Shown here: positions 1-5,095 of the stretch, in pieces
Layout: every line of letters starts with the position of its first letter
How positions within the stretch are numbered: position 1 is the stretch's first letter
Source of the DNA: a virus
Reading direction: 5' to 3' (one strand)
IMG/VR virus record: IMGVR_UViG_3300023180_000454
Coordinates: 1-22,009 of that record
Length of the DNA stretch: 22,009 bases
The notes under the pieces: generated by a model
What the model was told of the DNA's origin: nothing
Seen by the model: the letters and a program-made list of their open reading frames with translations, nothing else
The model's database searches: none
Made by a program: the position numbers and the translations under genes

Positions 1-204
1 TGAGATAGTTCCTGGAGTAATCTCATAAACAGGTTTACCCTCTAAAGTTTTCCAAGGGATAGATGAGACACCGATAGATTTATTTGGAACAAACAGGGTG
101 GGGACGAAGTCAAAGGTATGTTGAAAACGTTTACCGTCTTCATACCCTCGCACCAAAATTTGATTACGCTTTTGGTGAACGTTAGTATAGAAAGTGTTGG
201 ACAA
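1..204 (-). CDS. 43: DNA polymerase gp43, N-terminal fragment (runs off the left edge)
   Basis: The first 68 codons of the replicative family B DNA polymerase are present. Reading leftward from 204, the protein begins SNTFYTNVHQKRNQILVRGY and continues with EDGKRF and FVPTLFVPNK, which match the start of T4-like gp43 (FY-x-x-I/V, then an -LPT-F segment). There is no ATG: an in-frame TGA lies four codons upstream, and the only plausible initiator is TTG at 204, preceded by a GAGG Shine-Dalgarno seven bases away. In the family this enzyme replicates the phage genome with the gp45 clamp and gp44/62 loader, which are encoded upstream here. A sigma70-like promoter at 239-267 gives a leader of only about 30 bases. 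The exonuclease and polymerase domains lie outside the window. Confidence 0.88.
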   Translation of the reverse strand, partial: MSNTFYTNVHQKRNQILVRGYEDGKRFQHTFDFVPTLFVPNKSIGVSSIPWKTLEGKPVYEITPGTIS

Positions 205-238
205 AAGAAATCCTCAAAAGAAATAACAAACAGGTATA

Positions 239-267
239 ATTATACTACAAGGTAGTATTATAGTAAA
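239..267 (-). promoter_or_regulatory. sigma70-like promoter in front of gene 43
   Basis: Read on the minus strand, this has a -35 box TTTACT (267-262), exactly 17 bases, then a perfect -10 box TATAAT (244-239) preceded by AG. The 11-mer AAAACTTTACT around the -35 box also occurs in the promoters at 7357-7385 and 9550-9578. It sits between the stop codon of the 70-residue gene and the TTG start of gene 43, so it would give the polymerase its own host-polymerase-type start. Confidence 0.72.
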
Positions 268-270
268 GTT

Positions 271-483
271 TTATTCTTGTGTTGCAAGATATTCCAAAAA
301 AGAAGCAGCTGCAGTTTCATTAGTAAAACATTTTACATGAACAATATCTCTGTCGATTGTGTGTGCTGCTACAACAAGTACCTGTTTACTTTTCATCACA
401 GATACTTTAAAAATCCAGTTCCCCTTCTTTACAGGAATGAAAGAAGCAAGACCGTTGGGGAGAAGTGTAACTCTATTATTCAT
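271..483 (-). CDS. small protein of unknown function upstream of DNA polymerase
   Basis: This encodes 70 residues, and I do not recognise the family. It begins MNNRVTLLPNG, has a basic middle (KKGNWIFKVSVMKSK), a hydrophobic strand VLVVAA and an acidic C-terminus (FLEYLATQE), suggesting a small alpha/beta fold with no membrane segment. I chose the ATG at 483. A longer in-frame version could begin at a TTG at 519, but its first codons would lie inside the C(UUCG)G hairpin at 495-516. Neither start has a good Shine-Dalgarno, which lowers confidence. It follows the 49-residue gene in the same direction and its stop codon abuts the gene 43 promoter. Confidence 0.6.
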   Translation of the reverse strand: MNNRVTLLPNGLASFIPVKKGNWIFKVSVMKSKQVLVVAAHTIDRDIVHVKCFTNETAAASFLEYLATQE

Positions 484-494
484 AGAGGTATTTA

Positions 495-516
495 GGGATA
501 GACCGAAGTCTACCCC
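495..516 (-). promoter_or_regulatory. C(UUCG)G RNA hairpin between two micro-genes
   Basis: The minus-strand RNA folds into a nine-pair stem (GGGGTAGAC with GTCTATCCC) closed by the very stable UUCG loop. One pair is G-U on the minus strand but would be an A-C mismatch on the plus strand, so the structure belongs to the transcript of these genes. No U-run follows, so it is not a standard intrinsic terminator. It ends 11 bases before the ATG at 483 and could protect the upstream message or affect initiation. Confidence 0.55.
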
Positions 517-522
517 CAAATA

Positions 523-672
523 TTAAACGTGCCAGTGTTTTCTAGATTGAAACACCTTTGACCAATGCTCTACCTCAGAAATAGATGTTGGTCGTTTACT
601 CATAATAAACTGCTCAAGCTCATTGTTTGGCGTGTCGAAGAATGAAGTTAGGAATTTAATTATGCGTTGCAT
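523..672 (-). CDS. 49-residue conserved-type micro-protein (EVEHW motif)
   Basis: A 49-codon gene that starts at the ATG at 672 inside the end of the preceding micro-gene (13-base overlap), with an AAGGG ribosome site upstream. The protein begins MQRIIKFLTSFFDTPNNELE and contains ISEVEHWSKVFQSRKHW. Short proteins with a hydrophobic first third, an NELE-x-F segment and an EVEHW segment are, from memory, common small genes in T4-like marine phages; I cannot confirm this by search. Function is unknown. The tight overlap indicates translational coupling with the gene at 660-818. Confidence 0.68.
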   Translation of the reverse strand: MQRIIKFLTSFFDTPNNELEQFIMSKRPTSISEVEHWSKVFQSRKHWHV

Positions 673-818
673 TTGCAAGATCCCTTCAAACTTTCAATGA
701 GTTGTTTAGCATTTTTGCTTTTACCCATTCTGTTGAATCCTGCTGCTGCTCTTGCCATTCCAACTTCCATACCAAAACACTCCAATTTGCATAATAAATG
801 TCTAATCATTTTGATCAT
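660..818 (-). CDS. 52-residue micro-protein, Cys-rich tail
   Basis: A 52-codon gene whose ATG (818-816) overlaps the TGA of the Hsp20 gene in an ATGA arrangement. A second in-frame ATG lies three codons later. The product starts MIKMIRHLLCKLECFGMEVG, continues with a helix MARAAAGFNRMGKSKNAKQLI and ends CKCNA. The MEVG-x-ARAAA helix resembles small hypothetical proteins I recall from marine T4-like phages. Four cysteines in 52 residues (two near the N-terminus, two in the last five residues) might bind a metal, but this is speculation. It forms a coupled chain with Hsp20 upstream and the EVEHW micro-gene downstream. Confidence 0.68.
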   Translation of the reverse strand: MIKMIRHLLCKLECFGMEVGMARAAAGFNRMGKSKNAKQLIESLKGSCKCNA

Positions 819-1306
819 TTATCATCGCTTTCTGCGAGAAATTGCTTCTCGCCATCGGAAGGTTGGTTAATTTCGATTTTCTTTGGCTTCTTATGCTCTG
901 GAATAATACGCTCAAGGAAGATCTTAAGCATACCATTAATCATATCAGCACCCTGAATCTCGATATGATCGTTCAAAGCAAATGTTCGTGTGAAGTTTCT
1001 TGTCGCTATACCTTTGAATAGGTAGTCGTCATTATCTTCATTAGCGTTACCCGATACAACTAGTTTGTCTTCAACAAATTCAATTTCGATTTCAGATTTG
1101 CTGAAGCCAGCAACTGCCATCTCAATCGTGTACTTGTTCTCGTCAACCTTTTTAATATTGTAAGGAGGGTAGTTAGGGATGTTTTTTGTGATATCGTCGT
1201 GTAGTTTTGCTAGACGATTAAATTGATCATCGTAACCTACAAAAAATTTATCAAAATCTTTGAAGGATGATGGATTAAAGAACGTATCTAGACCTTTAAG
1301 AGTCAT
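815..1306 (-). CDS. hsp20: Hsp20 / IbpA-type small heat shock protein
   Basis: This 163-residue small heat shock protein is an ATP-independent holdase that would bind unfolding proteins in the infected cell. After an N-terminal arm of about 45 residues (with GLDTFFNPSSF), an alpha-crystallin domain runs from PPYNIKKVDENKYTIEMAVAG through the strand VEDKLVVSG to RNFTRTFALND and NGMLKIFLER. A C-terminal tail carries IPEHKKPKKIEI, with the I-x-I type anchor IEI. These are the IbpA hallmarks, and Hsp20 genes are known in T4-like cyanophages and other marine myophages. The start at 1306 has a strong AAGGAG site. It is followed directly by coupled micro-genes and preceded by a hairpin/T-run structure (1330-1358), so it may have its own regulation. 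Confidence 0.93.
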   Translation of the reverse strand: MTLKGLDTFFNPSSFKDFDKFFVGYDDQFNRLAKLHDDITKNIPNYPPYNIKKVDENKYTIEMAVAGFSKSEIEIEFVEDKLVVSGNANEDNDDYLFKGIATRNFTRTFALNDHIEIQGADMINGMLKIFLERIIPEHKKPKKIEINQPSDGEKQFLAESDDK

Positions 1307-1329
1307 GTGTTTCTCCTTTTCAGCGAGTT

Positions 1330-1358
1330 AATAAAATTTGCTACCCAATAGGCGTAGC
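1330..1358 (-). terminator. probable intrinsic terminator downstream of the pqqA-like gene
   Basis: On the minus strand the stem GCTAC-(G)-CC, loop TATT, GG-GTAGC (1358-1340, one bulged G) is followed by AAATTTTATT. The stem is short (seven pairs) and the U-tract imperfect, so termination is probably partial. It separates the PqqA-like gene from hsp20, whose ribosome site begins about 20 bases further on. Confidence 0.5.
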
Positions 1359-1361
1359 TAT

Positions 1362-1392
1362 TTGGTGGTTTTAACTGGACCACCAACCAGTT
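1362..1392 (-). promoter_or_regulatory. two mutually exclusive hairpins downstream of the pqqA-like gene
   Basis: In transcript order the segments are AACTGG, TTGGTGGT, CCAGTT, AAA, ACCACCAA. The first pairs with the third (six pairs, loop of eight) and the second pairs with the fourth (eight pairs, loop of nine). The second segment is the loop of one hairpin and a stem arm of the other, so the two cannot form at once. This is the geometry of an RNA switch or attenuator, and it lies just before the terminator-like hairpin at 1330-1358. A regulatory role is inference. Confidence 0.45.
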
Positions 1393-1413
1393 CCCATTCC
1401 GTAGGAATCAGAA

Positions 1414-1485
1414 TTACTTATTAGCGATATACATCGTGACTTCAAAGCCAAAACGCATTTCGGTATATTCAGGTGTTGACCACAT
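1414..1485 (-). CDS. pqqA: PqqA-like pyrroloquinoline quinone precursor peptide
   Basis: A 23-codon gene that starts at the ATG at 1485 and is preceded by a strong TTAGGAGA ribosome site. The peptide starts MWSTPEYTEM and ends RFGFEVTMYIANK. Bacterial PqqA peptides are 22-29 residues with the pattern MW..P.....R.G.EVT.Y..NR; PqqE cross-links Glu15 and Tyr19, which become the PQQ skeleton. Here Glu is at 15 and Tyr at 19, spaced E-V-T-M-Y, and the Trp2, Pro5, Arg11, Gly13 and Asn22 landmarks are also in place. No other pqq gene is in the window, so host PqqB-E enzymes would have to act on it. It is isolated: 109 bases of noncoding DNA upstream and about 107 downstream, both with hairpins. The match is to the whole length of a very short peptide, so identity is likely but function in infection is inferred. 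Confidence 0.85.
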   Translation of the reverse strand: MWSTPEYTEMRFGFEVTMYIANK

Positions 1486-1531
1486 ATGTGTTCTCCTAAG
1501 TTATAACTGCCCATTATTGAGCATTATTACT

Positions 1532-1539
1532 TATTCATA
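1532..1539 (-). promoter_or_regulatory. late-promoter-like box upstream of pqqA-like gene
   Basis: The minus strand reads TATGAATA, one base from the T4 late box TATAAATA. It lies 46 bases before the pqqA ATG. The perfect late box at 19099-19106 lies 45 bases before gene 22. The matching geometry suggests late gp55-dependent expression, but a one-mismatch octamer in AT-rich DNA can occur by chance. Confidence 0.35.
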
Positions 1540-1556
1540 GACACACATATTTGACC

Positions 1557-1581
1557 TAGTGAAAATCATTAGTTTCCACTA
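1557..1581 (-). terminator. hairpin after the 54-residue gene (terminator or 3' end stabiliser)
   Basis: The minus-strand RNA forms a nine-pair stem (TAGTGGAAA with TTTTCACTA, one G-U pair) around a seven-base loop, 14 bases past the stop codon at 1595. No proper U-run follows (GGTCAAATATG), so it may act as an mRNA 3' end or processing hairpin rather than a strong intrinsic terminator. It isolates the pqqA-like gene from the gene 45-44-62-regA transcript. Confidence 0.42.
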
Positions 1582-1594
1582 AATCAAAATTTAT

Positions 1595-1759
1595 TTAAGC
1601 AGCTTGTGCTTCCTTTTCCTTATCTGCTTGTTCGTTGACTTGTGGCTGTCCTTGCTCTTTGATCTTTGCGACTAGAGTTACTACTTCATCAAATGGATGG
1701 CGACCCAATACACGAAGAATCATATTTACTTCCTCAAGACTCAATTCAAGTTTAATCAT
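1595..1759 (-). CDS. 54-residue conserved-type micro-protein after RegA
   Basis: A 54-codon gene whose ATG (1759) lies eight bases inside the end of regA (ATGATTAA overlap), so it is translationally coupled. The protein begins MIKLELSLEEVNMILRVLG, followed by RHPFDEVVTLVAKIKEQGQP, then a charged low-complexity tail rich in Gln, Glu, Lys and Ala. The LELSLEEVN-x-IL-x-x-L-x-x-x-PF pattern with an amphipathic helix resembles small hypothetical proteins I remember from T4-like marine phages. Function is unknown; two helices suggest a small protein-protein interaction module. The A/Q/E-rich end is typical of a disordered tail. Confidence 0.75.
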   Translation of the reverse strand: MIKLELSLEEVNMILRVLGRHPFDEVVTLVAKIKEQGQPQVNEQADKEKEAQAA

Positions 1760-2189
1760 TCACTTTCCTTTCATTTAGTTTTTTACCAATGTTATATTTT
1801 GGAACAAGTTCCCACTGTTCCTTTTCCTTATAGGAAACTACTTTAATCTGAGACAGAGATGCTTTGTTATCTGCCTTAGAAGAATCTACAATTTTTAATA
1901 ACTCCCAATCTTGCAACAACGAAGCAATAGCATTTCTTCTCTCGATATCATTGCTAGTAATATTTGCTTCTTTACCGTCCAAAGCAAATAGTTCTTTGAA
2001 GTGAACTATAAAATATTTACCTTGCTTGTGCAAAATATGGCAGGATTGATATAATACCTGCTCTTTCTTGGACGCTATTCCTATCCGAGTTAGTGTTTCC
2101 CGAACCTTCAAAAAGTTATCTGGTTCTGGGAGTGTAATCTCCAACATAGAATCAGGAGTCCAATCATAATAGATTGTCTCAACGCTCAT
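1752..2189 (-). CDS. regA: RegA translational repressor
   Basis: This 145-residue homologue of T4 RegA binds the initiation region of early phage mRNAs and represses their translation, including clamp and loader messages. The signature segments are all present: MLEITLPEPDNFLKVRETLTRIG, then QVLYQSCHILHKQGKYFIVHFKE, LLQDWELLKIV and a C-terminal WELVPKYNIGKK, which align with T4 RegA along its length. The start at 2189 forms a TAATG junction with the stop of gene 62 and gives 14 more N-terminal residues (MSVETIYYDWTPDS) than T4; an internal Met at codon 15 matches the T4 start. The TAATG coupling favours the longer form. Its own autoregulatory target is not obvious here. Confidence 0.95.
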   Translation of the reverse strand: MSVETIYYDWTPDSMLEITLPEPDNFLKVRETLTRIGIASKKEQVLYQSCHILHKQGKYFIVHFKELFALDGKEANITSNDIERRNAIASLLQDWELLKIVDSSKADNKASLSQIKVVSYKEKEQWELVPKYNIGKKLNERKVND

Positions 2190-2569
2190 TATTCTTTACC
2201 ACCCTTTTGTAATTTTTGTTCAATAATATTTAATTGTTCTTGAGAAAGAAGTTTAATCGCTTCTTTTGCCTTTTCTCTAGAATAATTAAAGTACTCCATT
2301 ACTAGTTCCAAAGGTTTATCTATTTCTTGCTTAGCCCACTTAGAAAACCTTTTTTTCTTTGGTATACTATTTAGTAAAAAATAATATTGCCATTTCTTAT
2401 CTAGATTAGAGTACCGATTCATTTCATTAGCATAAAGAACGGTATCATGAAAATAAGATAATCCTCTATTGCTCAAGAAAGGATCATAATACTTTATGTT
2501 TAACGGATCCTCTTCTAATAAATCTTTCTTAGATAAATTTATGGAATTTAAAAAGTCAAATGGGTTCAT
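2189..2569 (-). CDS. 62: clamp loader small subunit gp62
   Basis: This 126-residue protein is the clamp loader subunit that joins the gp44 tetramer to open the gp45 ring at primer ends. The N-terminus MNPFDFLNSINLSKKDL, followed by YDPFLSNRGLSYFHDTVLYANEMNRY, is the characteristic gp62 start; an NRGLSYF-x-DT-x-x-x-ANEMN block is strongly conserved in T4-like phages. It is shorter than T4 gp62 (187 residues). The middle is helical and basic (IPKKKRFSKWAK), with a Lys/Gln-rich C-terminus. I chose the ATG at 2569 because it overlaps the stop of the upstream gene as ATGA; a start nine codons earlier would lie wholly inside that gene. It sits between gene 44 and regA as in T4, but two small genes separate it from 44. 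Confidence 0.92.
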   Translation of the reverse strand: MNPFDFLNSINLSKKDLLEEDPLNIKYYDPFLSNRGLSYFHDTVLYANEMNRYSNLDKKWQYYFLLNSIPKKKRFSKWAKQEIDKPLELVMEYFNYSREKAKEAIKLLSQEQLNIIEQKLQKGGKE

Positions 2570-2757
2570 GTGATCATCTTTCTTGACTGAACCCAATCTT
2601 CAGCTAAATCCTCAGCGACTTGTATTGATGTATAAGTTCGCCAATCATCTATCTCTAAAGCAGCATCCCAGTAATTTACCTGATACATTCCTTCTGCTGT
2701 TCGGTAAATTCTAGCACACCTATTAGTATCATCCGTATATTCACTTAGTAAATTCAT
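2566..2757 (-). CDS. 63-residue small protein between genes 44 and 62
   Basis: A 63-codon gene with overlaps at both ends: its ATG overlaps the stop of the membrane-protein gene as ATGA, and its TGA overlaps the start of gene 62 in the same way. The sequence (ARIYRTAEGMYQVNYWDA, then a helix with VAEDLAEDWVQSRK) suggests a short beta hairpin followed by an amphipathic helix. I do not know its function. An AEDWV-type ending occurs, from memory, in small marine T4-like phage proteins at the same place. Position within the clamp loader operon suggests co-expression with the replisome. Confidence 0.75.
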   Translation of the reverse strand: MNLLSEYTDDTNRCARIYRTAEGMYQVNYWDAALEIDDWRTYTSIQVAEDLAEDWVQSRKMIT

Positions 2758-3089
2758 AACAATCCAATCTCTTTTGCGTGTTTAGTGTTTACTACGATTT
2801 CTCTGTCTCCACCGTAAGTATCACTGAGGACTTCTTTAATCTCATCCCAAGTTTTACCTTGCGCTAGAAACGTATCGTCTTCAGAACTGAAAAGATAAAA
2901 TATTTCCCCATGCTTCTCAACAGTTGCTAAAATATTATTATCTACCTCTGGTTCTTCTGACTCATATGCACCATCTGCTATTGACTCTAGCATTTCTATG
3001 GTTTCCATTTTTCGTCTATTGTAACCAGCTTTAAATGCCGTGACGTAAATAATAAGACCGATAAAGAAACTCAGTAATAAATCAAACAT
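2754..3089 (-). CDS. 111-residue protein with one N-terminal membrane segment
   Basis: Residues 3-22 (LLLSFFIGLIIYVTAFKAGY) are a hydrophobic helix followed by a basic cluster NRRK, so the protein is probably anchored in the host inner membrane with its C-terminal domain in the cytoplasm. The soluble part has a helix (METIEMLESIADGAYESEEPE), a short beta unit (GEIFYLFSSEDDTFLAQGKTW) and a helix DEIKEVLSD. It overlaps the end of gene 44 by eight bases and the next small gene by four. Function unknown. Its place inside the clamp loader operon raises the possibility of linking replication proteins to the membrane, which is inference only. Confidence 0.75.
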   Translation of the reverse strand: MFDLLLSFFIGLIIYVTAFKAGYNRRKMETIEMLESIADGAYESEEPEVDNNILATVEKHGEIFYLFSSEDDTFLAQGKTWDEIKEVLSDTYGGDREIVVNTKHAKEIGLL

Positions 3090-4035
3090 TGTTGAACCTG
3101 CAAGATGACATTACCTCTGTTAATGCTGCCATATTATTTAGTTCATGGTCAGCAACGAACGCAGACTTGTACTGATAATCTGCTAGGATAAGAACCAGTT
3201 GGGGAATACTGTTCTTATCCAAATACTCTACAGCTTTATCGTACAAACTTCTAAACAACGAGGTGGTATCTATATCAGAGTTTTTACCAAGCCACTTCCT
3301 AGTAGATGGGAAGTCCTTGTTCTTGAGAAACTTGATAAGTTCTTTGAAGTTCTCATCATTTAAGTTTACAAGAATACCAGAATCAATAACACCTGAAGCA
3401 GAGTATCTTTGAAGTTCGTTTAAGATTCTACGGTAATCTGGGAAATGTTTAGTAGCCAGTTCAGCAACAACCTTCTGGTCATACTCTACATTCTCTAGAT
3501 CAAGAATCTGTAGAACTCTTTTAAAGAACCCATTTAATACAGTTGGCTTTTCTTTGTTATCGATCTTAAACTCAACAACAGAACACCGACTGTGTAAAGG
3601 TGCTATGATTCTGTTTTTAAAGTTGCAGGTGAGGATAAATCTACAGTTGTTTGAAAACTCCTCAATGAATCCTCTCAACGCTGGTTGCGTACTATTGGCA
3701 TTCAGGTAATCTGCCTCATCTAGAATAACGACTTTCTTTGCGTCAGTCAAAGAAACCGTTGAGGCAAAGGACTTGATATTTGTCCTGAGATTGTCGATAC
3801 CTGATTCTTCGGATCCATTAATGAATAGATATTCTGCACCTATTTCATTACATAGAGCTTTTGCTACCGTAGTTTTACCCACACCTGCAGAGCCACTAAA
3901 CAGAAAGTTGGGTAACTCTCCCTTCTTTATATAGTCATGAAAAGTTTTTTTCAAACTATTGGGAAGAATACAATCATCAATTTTTTGTGGACGATATTTT
4001 TCAACCCACAAAAAGTCTCTCTCACTCACATCCAT
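3082..4035 (-). CDS. 44: clamp loader ATPase gp44
   Basis: This 317-residue AAA+ ATPase subunit of the sliding clamp loader has the size of T4 gp44 (319). Visible motifs are WVEKYRPQKIDD (residues 10-21), the Walker A loop SGSAGVGKTT (47-56), the Walker B box VVILDEADYL (102-111, DEAD), the sensor region ILTCNF (134-139) and the SRC arginine finger (149-151), typical of RFC-like loaders. It uses ATP to open gp45 and place it on DNA with gp62. A GGAG site precedes the ATG at 4035. That region is one copy of a 44-base repeat whose other copy is the end of gene 45. Confidence 0.97.
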   Translation of the reverse strand: MDVSERDFLWVEKYRPQKIDDCILPNSLKKTFHDYIKKGELPNFLFSGSAGVGKTTVAKALCNEIGAEYLFINGSEESGIDNLRTNIKSFASTVSLTDAKKVVILDEADYLNANSTQPALRGFIEEFSNNCRFILTCNFKNRIIAPLHSRCSVVEFKIDNKEKPTVLNGFFKRVLQILDLENVEYDQKVVAELATKHFPDYRRILNELQRYSASGVIDSGILVNLNDENFKELIKFLKNKDFPSTRKWLGKNSDIDTTSLFRSLYDKAVEYLDKNSIPQLVLILADYQYKSAFVADHELNNMAALTEVMSSCRFNNV

Positions 4036-4076
4036 AATATAATCTCCAAGATTTATTCAAAAGTAAAATTAGATTC
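4033..4076. repeat. 44-base direct repeat, copy 1 (gene 44 leader, decayed gene 45 tail)
   Basis: This copy matches 4405-4448 at 40 of 44 positions in the same orientation. It includes the start codon and ribosome site of gene 44 and, further upstream, codons that would read ESNFTFE-stop, a relic of the gp45 ending EADSTFE-stop. The copies flank the 110-residue gene at 4075-4407. Confidence 0.85.
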
Positions 4077-4407
4077 ACATAAAACATTCCAAAGTATTTC
4101 TGTCAAAAAGATCTTCAATTTCGTAGTTTACCAAAAACTTGCCACATCGTTCTAGATTTTTAGTTTTTTCATTCCAGACGTCAACATGGTAACGACGTAA
4201 ATCTTTTTCCCTAAAACAGTTGTCTTCGATATCTTGTTTATATGACTTAACATATACTTGTGATTTGGGGATATATTTTTTTACCAGTGGATCATTAACA
4301 TCGTCATGTTCAAAACACCACGCCCAAATTAAATCAGTAGACAAACCTCCCCACAAATTGGAAGTTACAGAGTGCGGCGTTTTGCGATCTCTAATAACAG
4401 TTTTCAT
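4075..4407 (-). CDS. 110-residue protein of unknown function inserted between clamp and clamp loader
   Basis: This 110-residue protein starts MKTVIRDRKTPHSVTSNLWGG and has an aromatic, acidic middle (LIWAWCFEHDDVNDPLVKKY) and a basic Lys/Arg-rich segment (REKDLRRYHVDVWNEKTK). I do not recognise it. No membrane segment or nucleotide motif is visible; two or three cysteines and several histidines are not arranged as a known metal site. The ribosome site (TTGGAGATTATACT) is shared word for word with that of gene 44 because the gene lies between two copies of a 44-base repeat derived from the end of gene 45. T4 has no gene here, so it looks like a later insertion or cargo gene. Confidence 0.78.
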   Translation of the reverse strand: MKTVIRDRKTPHSVTSNLWGGLSTDLIWAWCFEHDDVNDPLVKKYIPKSQVYVKSYKQDIEDNCFREKDLRRYHVDVWNEKTKNLERCGKFLVNYEIEDLFDRNTLECFM

Positions 4408-4448
4408 AGTATAATCTCCAAGATTTATTCAAAAGTAGAATCAGCTTC
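4405..4448. repeat. 44-base direct repeat, copy 2 (functional gene 45 tail and next ribosome site)
   Basis: This copy matches 4033-4076 at 40 of 44 positions. It holds the last codons of gene 45, its stop, and the ribosome site and start codon of the 110-residue gene. The repeat unit plus insert is 372 bases long. Confidence 0.85.
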
Positions 4449-5084
4449 AACTGCTACGTAGTATACCAAGTCTCCTTTCGTACTTTTAAATCTTGAAATT
4501 TTACGACTACTAATTGATACATCATAATCGCCTGGGATCATCTTAAGGTTATCAACTTTAAGATTAATCGTGAATGATTTATTTGTATCGCCTATCTGTT
4601 CTTCAAAACTATTTTTTGATTTGTTTTTCTTATCGCCAACAACAACTGTAAGTTTTGTTCCGTCACCAACGAAGGAAACGTCAGAACCATGTAAGACTGA
4701 AGAAGTTCTTTGAATCATGGATAGATTTTTCTCAGTAAGTTTGAAATCAATATCTGATTCAGGAAAAACTATTTCTTTGGTAGGTATAACTAAGTTAGTA
4801 GCATCTGAAGAAATAAATTTAATCGCTTGATTACCTTGCCTAATCTTAACATACTTTTCCTCAAAGTCCAGTTCAGGATCTTCGAACAAACTCATAGCAC
4901 TGAGAAACTCATTAAGATCATAGATACCAAACTCTTGCGGAAAAGATTCCGTAACAGTGGTAGATGCCATAATGTTTTTCTGCGCTGATACTGTTTTTAA
5001 CGCATTCCCTGCTTTAAATAAAATATTGCTGTTAATTCCAGCAAAGTTTTTTACTAAGGCAAGTGTTTCTTTAGAAAGTTTCAT
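4425..5084 (-). CDS. 45: sliding clamp gp45
   Basis: This 219-residue DNA polymerase processivity clamp forms a trimeric ring in the family. It also activates gp55-dependent late transcription. It begins MKLSKETLALVKNFAGINSN, nearly the same as T4 gp45 (MKLSKDTTALLKNFATINS), continues with IYDLNEFLSAMSLFEDPEL and IPTKEIVFP, and ends with MIPGDYDVSISSRKISRF and YYVAVEADSTFE, again parallel to T4 (MQPGNYKL, NYVVALEADST). A GAGGTG ribosome site precedes the ATG at 5084; a GTG two codons earlier is less likely. The last codons lie in a duplicated segment, copied again downstream next to gene 44. Confidence 0.96.
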   Translation of the reverse strand: MKLSKETLALVKNFAGINSNILFKAGNALKTVSAQKNIMASTTVTESFPQEFGIYDLNEFLSAMSLFEDPELDFEEKYVKIRQGNQAIKFISSDATNLVIPTKEIVFPESDIDFKLTEKNLSMIQRTSSVLHGSDVSFVGDGTKLTVVVGDKKNKSKNSFEEQIGDTNKSFTINLKVDNLKMIPGDYDVSISSRKISRFKSTKGDLVYYVAVEADSTFE

Positions 5085-5095
5085 AATCACCTCAT

